Notes: generated by a model not told the origin, from the letters alone. A stretch of 7,568 nucleotides of DNA from DATKMS01 sp041497995 (GCA_041497995.1 JBGQHM010000329.1:1-7568); one strand, 5' to 3'. Shown: positions 1-6,762, counted from the first letter of the stretch. Made by a program: numbers and translations.

Positions 1-185
1 CGGTCTGCAAGCAGCGAGCAATCCCACTTCGCTGGGGCCTCGGTCTCATGATTGACCTCGTCCACGCCAGGGTGCTCACCGAGGCGCGTGCGCTCAAGGT
101 TGCGGCCGCGATTCAGGCTGCGAACCCGACCCACATCACGGACCTCCTCATCGAGCGATTCCGCACCCGTGTGCGGGAGCGTTGA
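1..185 (+). CDS. C-terminal fragment of an unidentified protein (5' end outside window)
   Basis: An open frame enters from the left edge (first full codon at position 3) and stops at TGA 183-185, giving the last 60 residues of a protein. The visible part is helical and polar, with a GLGLMIDLV segment, an Ala-rich helix, an NPTHIT turn, and a basic end (RFRTRVRER). The pattern of a Gly-containing helix followed by an NP turn vaguely recalls the C-terminal part of small PIN-domain (VapC/DUF3368-like) toxins. I cannot confirm this, because the acidic active-site residues would lie upstream of the window. The coding call rests on the absence of stops and codon-like composition over only 180 bases. 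It faces the minus-strand barrel gene and is probably not part of either operon described here. Confidence 0.5.
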   Translation, partial: VCKQRAIPLRWGLGLMIDLVHARVLTEARALKVAAAIQAANPTHITDLLIERFRTRVRER

Positions 186-283
186 GCGACGCGGTTGCGG
201 GCTCGCCGCGCTTACTTCGTGACTCGTGGGTACGTGCCCGGGCGCGTGCACAGCGGTTCCACAAGCCGGCTGCCAGTGCTCCG
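186..283. other. Convergent intergenic gap with an imperfect palindrome
   Basis: This 98-base gap lies between the stop of the left-edge gene and the stop of the minus-strand barrel gene. The 16-base stretch 232-247 (ACGTGCCCGGGCGCGT) is a near-perfect inverted repeat with one T/G position, and could fold as a 6-bp stem with a CCGG loop. No T-run follows it on either strand, so a Rho-independent terminator is not supported. I see no other feature in the gap. Confidence 0.3.
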
Positions 284-1516
284 TCAGAACGTATTCTCCA
301 CCTGCACGGTGTAGATCACGTCGGCGCGCAAGCCGTCGCGGTTGAGCGGAAATTGGACCGCACCACCGAGCACCAGGTGCGCGATGGGGTTGACCTTGAG
401 GGTCACAGCCGACTGGACCACGTTGCCGTCGGGCTGATCGTCGTGGTAGCCGAGGAAATCGCCGGCGACGGTCAGCCACGTGAGGGCCTGCACGTCGGCG
501 CCGGCGATCCATTGTCCCTGACTGACGTCGGCGCTCGAGCGAAACGAATAGCCGAGGTTGAGATGCGGCGCGACGATGCCGAAGGTCTTGGAGGCGATGA
601 GCCACGGCGTGAACGTTGGATCGTGGAAGCCGAGCAGTTCGTCGGCGTTGCCGGTCGGAAGCGTCAGCACACCCGCGAGCGCTACATCGACGAACGCAGC
701 ATCGTACAGGTGCCACTTTCCGCGCAACCACAGATCGCCGGTGCCCGTGGCCGAGTCGTCGAAAGAGTCAGTGGCACAACGAAAGTCTGTGCTGCACGGA
801 CCGGAGCCGCCGATGATCACGCCGGGTTGGAGGCCGGAGAAAAACGCGCCGCCATCTCCGTTGGGGTCCTGAATCACCGCGTTGGCCGTAGCATGCATGT
901 GCGCTCGATTGATCGACAACGTCAGGCTGACGTCAATCGAGTCGGTGACGCCATATGCGGCGCTGAGAAACAGCAGGTCGAGCTGCAGGCCAAGGTCGAG
1001 GTTGACGTCGAGCACGTTGTCGCGCGCGCGGGTGCGGTCCTGTTGGGACGGTAGCTGCGCGAGAAACGCATCAGAGAGGGCGGGCTGGGATGAGTGCAGG
1101 CTGCTGAGTGGTGTGCCGTTCAGCGTGTCGAAGTCGATATGCGTGTAGGAGACGCTCGCCGTCCACTGGTTGCGCCCCAACGTCTGCGCGCGCTCTGCGA
1201 ACAACGGACCCAGGCTCTGCGGGATGCGCTCGTAGGCATCGAACTCCGGGACCAAGGCGAAGCTGAACGCTCCGGTTGCGGACGGGACGGGGACCTGTGA
1301 CCGTGCCACGGCGAGGGCACCGGACAGCCCGCGGAAGCGATCGGCGACGCGCGGCCGTTGCGCGTCGGTAAGATCGCGCGGTGTGATCGAGGTTGCCAGC
1401 GTGCCGCCAAACAGGTGAGGGATCTGGTCCGCGAGCGGGATCGCCTGAGCGCTGCGCAGCCAGACACAGCCAGCCAGGAACCCTGCGGCAACTACTGCGC
1501 GTCGCCCAGCTTCCAC
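284..1516 (-). CDS. Outer-membrane beta-barrel protein, MetA-pathway phenol-degradation/transporter-like
   Basis: A 410-residue exported protein read from GTG 1514-1516 to TGA 284-286. The N-terminus has a basic start (GRR), a hydrophobic stretch at residues 7-20, and an AQA signal-peptidase site near residue 25. The rest alternates short polar and aromatic stretches typical of a beta-barrel, and the last residue is Phe (VQVENTF), the usual C-terminal signal for BAM insertion. Motifs such as GTGDLWLRGKWHL, a LTLPTG turn and the closing strand pattern resemble the Phenol_MetA_deg-like family of putative outer-membrane channels; substrate unknown. An LAGC sequence at residues 14-17 could be read as a lipobox, but the AxA site and barrel character favour an ordinary signal peptide. 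The start lies 25 bases inside the end of the caspase-like gene, with only a weak GAG upstream, so translation is probably coupled to it. Confidence 0.8.
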   Translation of the reverse strand: MEAGRRAVVAAGFLAGCVWLRSAQAIPLADQIPHLFGGTLATSITPRDLTDAQRPRVADRFRGLSGALAVARSQVPVPSATGAFSFALVPEFDAYERIPQSLGPLFAERAQTLGRNQWTASVSYTHIDFDTLNGTPLSSLHSSQPALSDAFLAQLPSQQDRTRARDNVLDVNLDLGLQLDLLFLSAAYGVTDSIDVSLTLSINRAHMHATANAVIQDPNGDGGAFFSGLQPGVIIGGSGPCSTDFRCATDSFDDSATGTGDLWLRGKWHLYDAAFVDVALAGVLTLPTGNADELLGFHDPTFTPWLIASKTFGIVAPHLNLGYSFRSSADVSQGQWIAGADVQALTWLTVAGDFLGYHDDQPDGNVVQSAVTLKVNPIAHLVLGGAVQFPLNRDGLRADVIYTVQVENTF

Positions 1517-3375
1517 GTTTGATTCTCACGCACGATGAGCCGCGCCAGGCGCGCTTCGAGGCGCACGGGCCGGCGGCTCTCGTGGTCCACGAACCGATCG
1601 ATACGGGTGTAGGTCACCAACACGCCGGTCGGGCGGATCTCCAGTGTGATGTCGTTAAATTCGATCGTCAGGTCGTCGGCAGTGCGGAGGTACGCCTCCA
1701 ACACGGCGCGATGTCTCTCCGAAAAGGATACGTACAGTGCTGCGAGGCGTGTGACGTCCTTGCGTTCGAGTGCATCGCGAAACTCTTCGACGGTCTGCCG
1801 GACGGCGGCGGCGACCTCCGCTGGCGGCTCCGCGGCGTGTGCGATGCTGCGCAGCGGCACCAGCAGCCATTCTGGAAAGTTCAGCCGAGAGTGCTGTTCC
1901 GGGGTCGGTGTCGGCACGGTGATCGGCGTCCGGTCGTTCATGACGCCCTCGGTCTCCAGCAACATGCGATAGGCGTCGATGTCGGTGCTGCCGTCCTTCT
2001 GCAGCCGGCGTTCCTCCTCGGAGGACGGCTGCACGCGCAGGCGGGTGAGCATGCTGTGCACCAGCTGCTTCTGCAGAGTGAAGAAGTCGCTGAGGTCGCC
2101 CTGCACGCTGTCCGAGGCCTCCTGGACTCCAGCCGCCGTGTCGATGATCTCGGCATCGATCCGCAAGGTACTGCCGACGACATGATACGAGCCCGTGACC
2201 AGCCGGCGGATGCCCAGCTGATGCGCGGCTGCGAGATAGTCGGAACGCTGTGCGCCCGAGGTCCGATCGATCACTTGCGGGACGTAGACGCGCAGCGCGC
2301 GTACTTTGCTGAGCTCGGTGTTGAACGCGACGCGAATGGCCTTGCCGATCCAGTCGTCGTCGGCGGTGCCACGCAGATTGCGAAACTCGGTGACGCCGAT
2401 GGTGTTGATGGCCAACTGTGAGCGCCCCTGTGCAGCGTCCGTAAGCCCGCCGGCCGCAGATGGGCTCGTGGCGCCGGTATCCGATCCCAGCGCGGCGAGC
2501 ATGAGATCGGTGCCCTCGATCTTGTAGTACGGGTGCTGCTCGCCGTCGGTGAGCAGCGGTACCCGTCGCGCCACGTAGCCAAACAGCTCGGAGACCGGCA
2601 GCACCCTGTCGCCGTCGGCATCAGCGGCGCCGGCGAGTCCCTCGAGAAGTGCGTGAGTGAACACGCCATGGCCCAGATCCGCATTCTCCCTGGAGGCTTC
2701 ACCTGGTCGGCTCGCAGCAAACAAGAAGAAGCCATCGCCCGCCGGCATCGGGGCGACCAACTCATCGCCGACGACTGTTCGTGCAGAGTGCGGCGCCAGC
2801 GCTCCGGCGTGACAGGTGTCGAGGATGATCACGACCCCACGCACGTTGCTGCGGAGGATGCGCAGCATTTCGTCGACGTCCGTCATGCGCAACCCATGGG
2901 TGCGCACGCTGTCCGCGGTCGCCCCCCACGGTAGGAAGTAGTAGGTGCCCATGGTGGTGTCCTGGACACCGTGGCCGGCGAGAAAGAGTAGGACCACGTC
3001 ATCGACGCGGACCTGTCCGAGCAGCCCTTCCAACGCAGCCAGAATCGTTTCGCGCGTGACCTGTTCGTTGGAGAGGACTTGTGTGCGGACGTCGCGGTAG
3101 AGCGGCCCGCCGCGTTGTCGGCCTAAGGCCGCAGCGACGGCGTCGGCATCGCTGTCGGCAAAGCGCAGATTGAGTGTGGGGTCGCGGTAGCGGCTGACGC
3201 CAACCGCGAGTACCCACAAGACCGACGGCGAGCCCAGCGTTCCGCCGCTACCGGGTGTGGGGCTCGCGGTGGGAGGAGGGGGCGTCGTGGGCATGTGCTG
3301 GTGGACCGTGCCGGCCACGAGCACCCCGGCAACGAAGCACACACCAGCCGCTGCCAATCGCGCCCCCGTCGTCAT
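1492..3375 (-). CDS. Membrane-anchored caspase-like (peptidase C14) protein with FlgO/TolB-N-like and NTF2-like domains
   Basis: A 627-residue multidomain protein. Residues 6-23 form a hydrophobic anchor or signal peptide, followed by a Pro/Thr-rich linker (29-45). Residues about 52-295 are a caspase fold: the beta-strand VLWVLAVGVSRY, the catalytic His135 in FLAGHG, and Cys188 in ILDTCHAG. Residues about 320-450 match the FlgO/TolB N-terminal-like domain found in many regulatory proteins (VTEFRNL, LRVYVPQVIDR, LGIRRLVTGSYH, LRIDAEIIDTAAG). Residues about 520-627 look like an NTF2/SnoaL-type domain ending in the pattern VRENQTWKL. The frame stays open upstream to an ATG at 3543, but the ATG at 3373-3375 puts the hydrophobic segment at the N-terminus, so I chose it; no strong ribosome-binding site is visible. 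The anchor implies a periplasmic catalytic domain. Both catalytic residues are present, so it may be an active protease; target unknown. Overlaps the downstream barrel gene. Confidence 0.85.
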   Translation of the reverse strand: MTTGARLAAAGVCFVAGVLVAGTVHQHMPTTPPPPTASPTPGSGGTLGSPSVLWVLAVGVSRYRDPTLNLRFADSDADAVAAALGRQRGGPLYRDVRTQVLSNEQVTRETILAALEGLLGQVRVDDVVLLFLAGHGVQDTTMGTYYFLPWGATADSVRTHGLRMTDVDEMLRILRSNVRGVVIILDTCHAGALAPHSARTVVGDELVAPMPAGDGFFLFAASRPGEASRENADLGHGVFTHALLEGLAGAADADGDRVLPVSELFGYVARRVPLLTDGEQHPYYKIEGTDLMLAALGSDTGATSPSAAGGLTDAAQGRSQLAINTIGVTEFRNLRGTADDDWIGKAIRVAFNTELSKVRALRVYVPQVIDRTSGAQRSDYLAAAHQLGIRRLVTGSYHVVGSTLRIDAEIIDTAAGVQEASDSVQGDLSDFFTLQKQLVHSMLTRLRVQPSSEEERRLQKDGSTDIDAYRMLLETEGVMNDRTPITVPTPTPEQHSRLNFPEWLLVPLRSIAHAAEPPAEVAAAVRQTVEEFRDALERKDVTRLAALYVSFSERHRAVLEAYLRTADDLTIEFNDITLEIRPTGVLVTYTRIDRFVDHESRRPVRLEARLARLIVRENQTWKLGDAQ

Positions 3376-3609
3376 GTTGCAACGCCGGCTTCTATGCGCC
3401 AAGTCCCCGGCGTGTTGCAAACCTCCGCAGAAGAGGGGCGTTTCCGAACGCTGGAATATTGCACGTACGGCGCGCGCCGGCGCATTTTTCGGATCACTGC
3501 AACAAACTGCCGCCGGCACCCGCCTTACCGGGCATGATGCCAACAGACGGTCATGTCACCAGCGACCACCCGCGTACGCTGAGAGACGCGCAGTGCTGAG
3601 GGTCGCGGG
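3376..3609. promoter_or_regulatory. Divergent intergenic region between the caspase-like and sigma-factor genes
   Basis: This 234-base region must hold the promoters for both the minus-strand caspase/barrel operon and the plus-strand sigma operon. It carries the motif TGTTGCA at 3375-3381 and 3413-3419 on the + strand (38 bases apart, both extending to TGTTGCAA) and once in reverse orientation (TGCAACA, 3498-3504). I could not pick out a convincing sigma-70 or ECF promoter pair by eye. On the minus strand a GGAAAC element at about 3439-3444 is a possible ECF-type -35 box, but no matching -10 is clear. Confidence 0.55.
3598..3602 (+). promoter_or_regulatory. Ribosome-binding site deciding the sigma-factor start
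   Basis: GAGGG lies 7 bases before ATG 3610. This supports that ATG over the in-frame GTG at 3676, which has only a weak AGG 4 bases upstream. Confidence 0.6.
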
Positions 3610-4611
3610 ATGTCGGGAGCAGAAGCCGCTGTTCGCCTGCAACCGACGGCTGCGAGGCGTATATGGTCAGGTCACGTGTCCGAACTGGAGGTGGGGGTGG
3701 ACCCCGACGACGACGCGCAAGCCACGCGCGAGCTGATCGACCGCTGCCTGGCGGGCGTCGACGCTGCCCTGCGCCAGTTTCAAGCCCTCTACGGTGAGTT
3801 GATCTACGCGTATCCCCTACGGGTCTATCGCGCTGGCGCCGAGTCTGCGGGCGACTTCTACGTGTACGCGTTCGAGCATGGCCGCATCTTTCGCCGCGCC
3901 CGCACCTATGCCGGGCGTGCGCCGTTTCGAGCCTTCTTGTTGACCGTAGTGCTCGATCACCTCTTCATCGATTGGCGACGCGCCACCCACGAGATCGAGA
4001 CGTTGACGTTGGATGACAGCGACGGCGTCAGCGAGGAAGGCGGCGGCGCGGCCGCGGTCGTCGGTCCACCGACGCTCCCGACTCTGCTCGAAGGCTTGGA
4101 GCGGTCGAAGGCCGTGGTGATGAAGCTGCTGTGTGTGGAGGACTATGAGCTGGATGCGGCCGACTATTCGCACATCGTGCACGTGTCGGGGCAGACGCTC
4201 CCAACGGTCGTTGCGGCCGTCGAGGATCTCCGCGCCACGGTGCGCGAGCGTGAAGTTGGCTTGCAGCGCGTGGCCGATAGCCTGGATGCCGTGCAAGCCT
4301 GGATCGAAGTGTACGAACGGCGGCGGCAACGGCTGGTAGAGGATCTCGGCGGGCTGCCACCCGGTTCCGTTGCAGCGGCGCGGGTACGGGAAGCGTGCGA
4401 ACGGCTCGAGGCGCAACTGCGCCGCCGCCAGCATCAGCGCGCCAAGCTGCGCGTTGAGCGACTGCGCCGCAAGACCACGGCGCCCTACAAGGACATCGCC
4501 GCAATCCTGCACACCAGCGTCGGCAACGTTGCTTCACAGATCGCTCGCGTCCGCGAGGAGCTGGCGCGGAAGACGCGCCGCGGCATCAAGAAGGAGGACG
4601 AGTGCATATGA
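3610..4611 (+). CDS. Atypical ECF-like RNA polymerase sigma factor with a long charged linker
   Basis: A 333-residue protein that would direct RNA polymerase to a set of promoters. Residues about 44-124 look like sigma region 2: a helix with ALYGELIYAYPLRVYR, the region 2.2-2.3 stretch DFYVYAFEHGRIFRRARTY, and a region 2.4-like FRAFLLTVVLDHLFIDWRR. Residues 286-325 look like the region 4 helix-turn-helix (YKDIAAILHTSVGNVASQIARVREELAR). Between them is a Gly/Ala-rich break (about 138-153), a sigma-4.1-like segment (about 160-192), and about 80 residues of Arg/Glu-rich predicted coiled coil (205-285). Typical ECF factors are near 170-220 residues, so the linker is unusual. It is the first gene of the plus operon, and its TGA (4609-4611) overlaps the anti-sigma ATG as ATGA. 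The family call is firm at the level of a sigma-70-like protein; the exact ECF group is unknown. Confidence 0.8.
   Translation: MSGAEAAVRLQPTAARRIWSGHVSELEVGVDPDDDAQATRELIDRCLAGVDAALRQFQALYGELIYAYPLRVYRAGAESAGDFYVYAFEHGRIFRRARTYAGRAPFRAFLLTVVLDHLFIDWRRATHEIETLTLDDSDGVSEEGGGAAAVVGPPTLPTLLEGLERSKAVVMKLLCVEDYELDAADYSHIVHVSGQTLPTVVAAVEDLRATVREREVGLQRVADSLDAVQAWIEVYERRRQRLVEDLGGLPPGSVAAARVREACERLEAQLRRRQHQRAKLRVERLRRKTTAPYKDIAAILHTSVGNVASQIARVREELARKTRRGIKKEDECI
4591..4598 (+). promoter_or_regulatory. Strong Shine-Dalgarno inside the sigma gene, serving the anti-sigma factor
   Basis: AAGGAGGA sits within the last codons of the sigma factor. GGAGG ends 10 bases before ATG 4608 and 4 bases before GTG 4602. 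It indicates coupled, high-level translation of the anti-sigma factor. Confidence 0.7.
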
Positions 4612-5399
4612 CCCGCGAGGACCGAGGCCATGAACCAGAAGTCGCTGCGAGAGCCTGTCCCGGTGCGGAGACGTTGTCGTGCTTCATCGACGGCGAGCTG
4701 ACCGGCGATCGCGCTGCAGCGGTCGAGACGCACGTGTCGCAGTGTCTCGAGTGCGCCGGCGTATTGGAGCAGATGCAGTCATTGGGCAACCAACGTCGTG
4801 CTGATGTCAGCGGCAACGAGTGTCCCGACGGCGAATTCCTTGCCGGCTACTTGGTGGGCAGCCTCGCCGCCGACGAGCAGCGCGAGATCGATGCCCATGT
4901 CGTGACCTGTGACGCGTGCGTGTACGCGCTGGCCAAGACGCATCGCCAGCTGCGGCGTGCGCGGACGCTCGATGCCCCGGTTCCGTTGGCGACGATTGAG
5001 CAGGCCATCGTGCGGGCGCGGCCCGACGGCGGCCGTTCATTGTCCTTAGTGCGCCGCCGGATGCAGGCAGAGCAACACGTGCCGGTGTACCTGCGGCTCC
5101 CCGTGCTGATGCCCACGGCGTTTGCGGCGGGCGCAGCGTTCTTCATTGCGATCAACGCCGCCAACGTGCTGCCGCGCACCCGCACGGAACAGACGCGCGC
5201 CGCGGCTGTGCCGACGGGAAACCGCCGGGTGACGACCGCCGACACGCTGGTGCGCTCCGAGCCGCGGGACACTGCCGCGGCGGTATCTCGCGTCGCGCGG
5301 GGTGTGGCGGTCGAGGTGCAGGCGGAGGAACGCGAGTGGCTGCTCATCTCATTACCCACCCGTGAGCACGGCTGGGTACCACGCCGGGCCTTCGAGTAG
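4608..5399 (+). CDS. Transmembrane anti-sigma factor with two zinc-finger motifs and a periplasmic SH3-like domain
   Basis: A 263-residue membrane protein expected to bind and silence the sigma factor encoded just upstream. It holds two copies of the anti-sigma zinc-finger pattern HxxxCxxC: H42-C46-C49, preceded by the typical FIDGEL helix, and H97-C101-C104, preceded by LAGYLVGSL. One membrane segment lies at about 164-187 (LPVLMPTAFAAGAAFFIAINAA). The C-terminal 50 residues, on the periplasmic side, look like a bacterial SH3 domain (TLVRSEP, a VARGVAVEVQAEE strand pair, EWLLISL, and HGWVPRRAFE). This is a sensor arrangement: a cytoplasmic sigma-binding part and an outside ligand-binding part, perhaps for cell wall or peptide. 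The start chosen is ATG 4608, overlapping the sigma stop as ATGA; an in-frame GTG at 4602 would add two residues. The next gene begins 12 bases after its stop. Confidence 0.85.
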   Translation: MTREDRGHEPEVAARACPGAETLSCFIDGELTGDRAAAVETHVSQCLECAGVLEQMQSLGNQRRADVSGNECPDGEFLAGYLVGSLAADEQREIDAHVVTCDACVYALAKTHRQLRRARTLDAPVPLATIEQAIVRARPDGGRSLSLVRRRMQAEQHVPVYLRLPVLMPTAFAAGAAFFIAINAANVLPRTRTEQTRAAAVPTGNRRVTTADTLVRSEPRDTAAAVSRVARGVAVEVQAEEREWLLISLPTREHGWVPRRAFE

Positions 5400-5411
5400 G
5401 ACTGTGATCAG

Positions 5412-6074
5412 ATGATCCGCCGTCGCAGGATTCTGGTTGTCGCGGCAAGCGTCGTGCTCCACGCGCAGCTTGCTGCCGCGATGGTGACCGTCGAAGCGAA
5501 CAGCACCGCCGGCACCGCAGGGCAGATGGTTGAGGTGGCAGTCACCCTCGCGGCCGATGAGCACGAGCCGGTCGCCGGTGTCGAGAATGACCTGACCTTT
5601 GATCCGGCTGCGACCGTCGCTGTTGGAGCCGATGCGCGACCAGACTGTTCGGCGAATACGGCGATTCGCAAGAGCGCCACGGCCTTCGGCTTCCGCCCGC
5701 TCGGCTGTGACCCACGCGCAGGACAATGCACGGGCATCCATGCGCTCGTCGTTGCGGTCGACAATGTCGCTCCCATCCCGTCAGGGGCGGTCTTGTACCG
5801 CTGTCGCGTCGCCCTCTCTGCACAGGCGCGACCCGGGCGCTATCCGATCGGCATTCGCAATGCGCTGTACGCGCCACCGAGCGGCGGCGACCAAGTTGCA
5901 CAGGGGAGCGACGGTGCCGTGAAGGCGCTGGAAGCTACGGGGCCATCTGCTCCTTCAACGGGCGGCGGCGGTGGCGGGTGTCAGACGGGTGCTGCCGGCG
6001 GGCTTGCGCCACTGTGGCTGGCGTTCGGCCTGTTCGCGTATCGGCGCTGGTGTCGCGCACGGAGCGCGCCGTGA
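5412..6074 (+). CDS. Secreted cohesin-like protein with a MYXO-CTERM-like Cys/TM/Arg sorting tail
   Basis: A 220-residue exported protein. Residues 1-23 are a signal peptide (RRRR start, hydrophobic core, AAA cleavage site). Residues about 25-172 form one beta-rich domain resembling cohesin-type modules (VTVEANSTAGTAGQMVEVAV, then LTFDP). It has four cysteines (79, 99, 106, 131) that likely form two disulfides. A low-complexity Pro/Ser/Thr/Gly linker leads to a G6-Cys190-Q-T-G motif, a hydrophobic helix (about 197-210) and the basic end RRWCRAR. This three-part tail matches the general form of MYXO-CTERM/Synerg-CTERM sorting signals, which hold proteins in the envelope until processed. Only a weak AGGA precedes the ATG, so it probably depends on readthrough from the anti-sigma gene. 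It is a paralogue of the next gene, which it overlaps by 3 bases. Ligand unknown. Confidence 0.8.
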   Translation: MIRRRRILVVAASVVLHAQLAAAMVTVEANSTAGTAGQMVEVAVTLAADEHEPVAGVENDLTFDPAATVAVGADARPDCSANTAIRKSATAFGFRPLGCDPRAGQCTGIHALVVAVDNVAPIPSGAVLYRCRVALSAQARPGRYPIGIRNALYAPPSGGDQVAQGSDGAVKALEATGPSAPSTGGGGGGCQTGAAGGLAPLWLAFGLFAYRRWCRARSAP

Positions 6075-6751
6075 GGGCACGGCGCCCAACCTCGATGCGC
6101 ATGGTCATGACATTGCTGCTGACATTCGGTGGGCGCGTCGCGTTCGCGGCGGTGCGCGTGCAGATTGGCGGAGCGATAGGGGCGCCGGGCGACGAGGTCG
6201 TGATTACCGTCATGCTCACGGCGGATGCCGGCGAGTCGGTGGCTGCGCTCGAGCACGAGATCGTCTTTGATCCTCTCAATACGCCGGTGGCAATGGCCGC
6301 CAACGGGAGGCCCGACTGTGCCGTCAACCCCGCGATCAACAAGGAGGCGACACTCTTCGGGTTCGGCCCGTTCGGTTGCGACCCGACGCAGCGCGAGTGC
6401 ACCGTCATGCGCGCTGTTGTCCTGTCGATCCTCAACGTCTTGCCGATTCAGAGCGGCTCGCGGTTGTACACCTGTCGCGTGCACATCGCCCCGGAGGCGC
6501 CGGTTGGCATCTATGCGCTGCTGAACACCAATCTTTTGTACGCCCCGCCGGACGGACGAGATCTGCAGGCGCTCGGCGTGAACGGGCGGATCACGGTGCG
6601 ACGGGTAGGGGACGCAGACTGCGACGCGATGCACACCGTTGGGGCCCTCTTCGATGACCCAGCGCCTTGCGATCCGGACTGCAATGGCGATGGCGAAGTG
6701 AGCGCGGCGGACGTTGCCTGCGTGGCGGCACAATTGGGTTCGTCCCACTGA
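6071..6751 (+). CDS. Secreted cohesin-like protein with a C-terminal dockerin-type calcium loop
   Basis: A 226-residue exported protein starting at GTG 6071, which overlaps the previous stop as GTGA and has GGAG at 6061-6064, 6 bases upstream. ATG 6095 is a possible later start but lacks a ribosome-binding site. A signal peptide runs to about residue 26 (MTLLLTF core, AFAA site). Residues about 28-176 are the same cohesin-like domain as in the previous gene, with the same four cysteines (83, 103, 110, 135) and shared motifs RPDC, AIxK, FGFxPxGCDP, NVxPIxSG, LYxCRV and LYAPP. By hand count the two domains are about 44% identical over about 148 positions. Instead of a membrane tail, it ends in a single EF-hand-like dockerin loop: D203-x-N205-x-D207-G then D214, followed by the helix VACVAAQLG. 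It is thus free to leave the membrane and may dock to another module. Partner unknown. Confidence 0.8.
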   Translation: MRARRPTSMRMVMTLLLTFGGRVAFAAVRVQIGGAIGAPGDEVVITVMLTADAGESVAALEHEIVFDPLNTPVAMAANGRPDCAVNPAINKEATLFGFGPFGCDPTQRECTVMRAVVLSILNVLPIQSGSRLYTCRVHIAPEAPVGIYALLNTNLLYAPPDGRDLQALGVNGRITVRRVGDADCDAMHTVGALFDDPAPCDPDCNGDGEVSAADVACVAAQLGSSH

Positions 6752-6762
6752 CGACGAGGCAT

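Noticed and set aside
232..247. Terminator at the 16-base palindrome
   Set aside because: No T-run on either side and the stem is only 6 bp; kept only as a structural note.
182..1054. Long open frame on the + strand opposite the barrel gene
   Set aside because: It is antisense to a gene with a signal peptide and barrel end, has no recognisable domain and is common in high-GC DNA.
1393..2421. 342-codon open frame on the + strand opposite the caspase-like gene
   Set aside because: It lies opposite clear domains and shows no fold or start signal; an artefact of high GC.
3459..3487. TTGCAC with a 17-base gap to GCATTT as a sigma-70 promoter
   Set aside because: Only about half of each box matches the consensus, so it is not reliable.
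3376..3543. 56-residue N-terminal extension of the caspase-like protein from ATG 3543
   Set aside because: It would bury the hydrophobic anchor and fill the divergent promoter region; its residues look random.
3534..3599. Short reading frame just before the sigma gene, possibly a leader peptide
   Set aside because: No ribosome-binding site and no sign of attenuation; about 20 codons is expected by chance.
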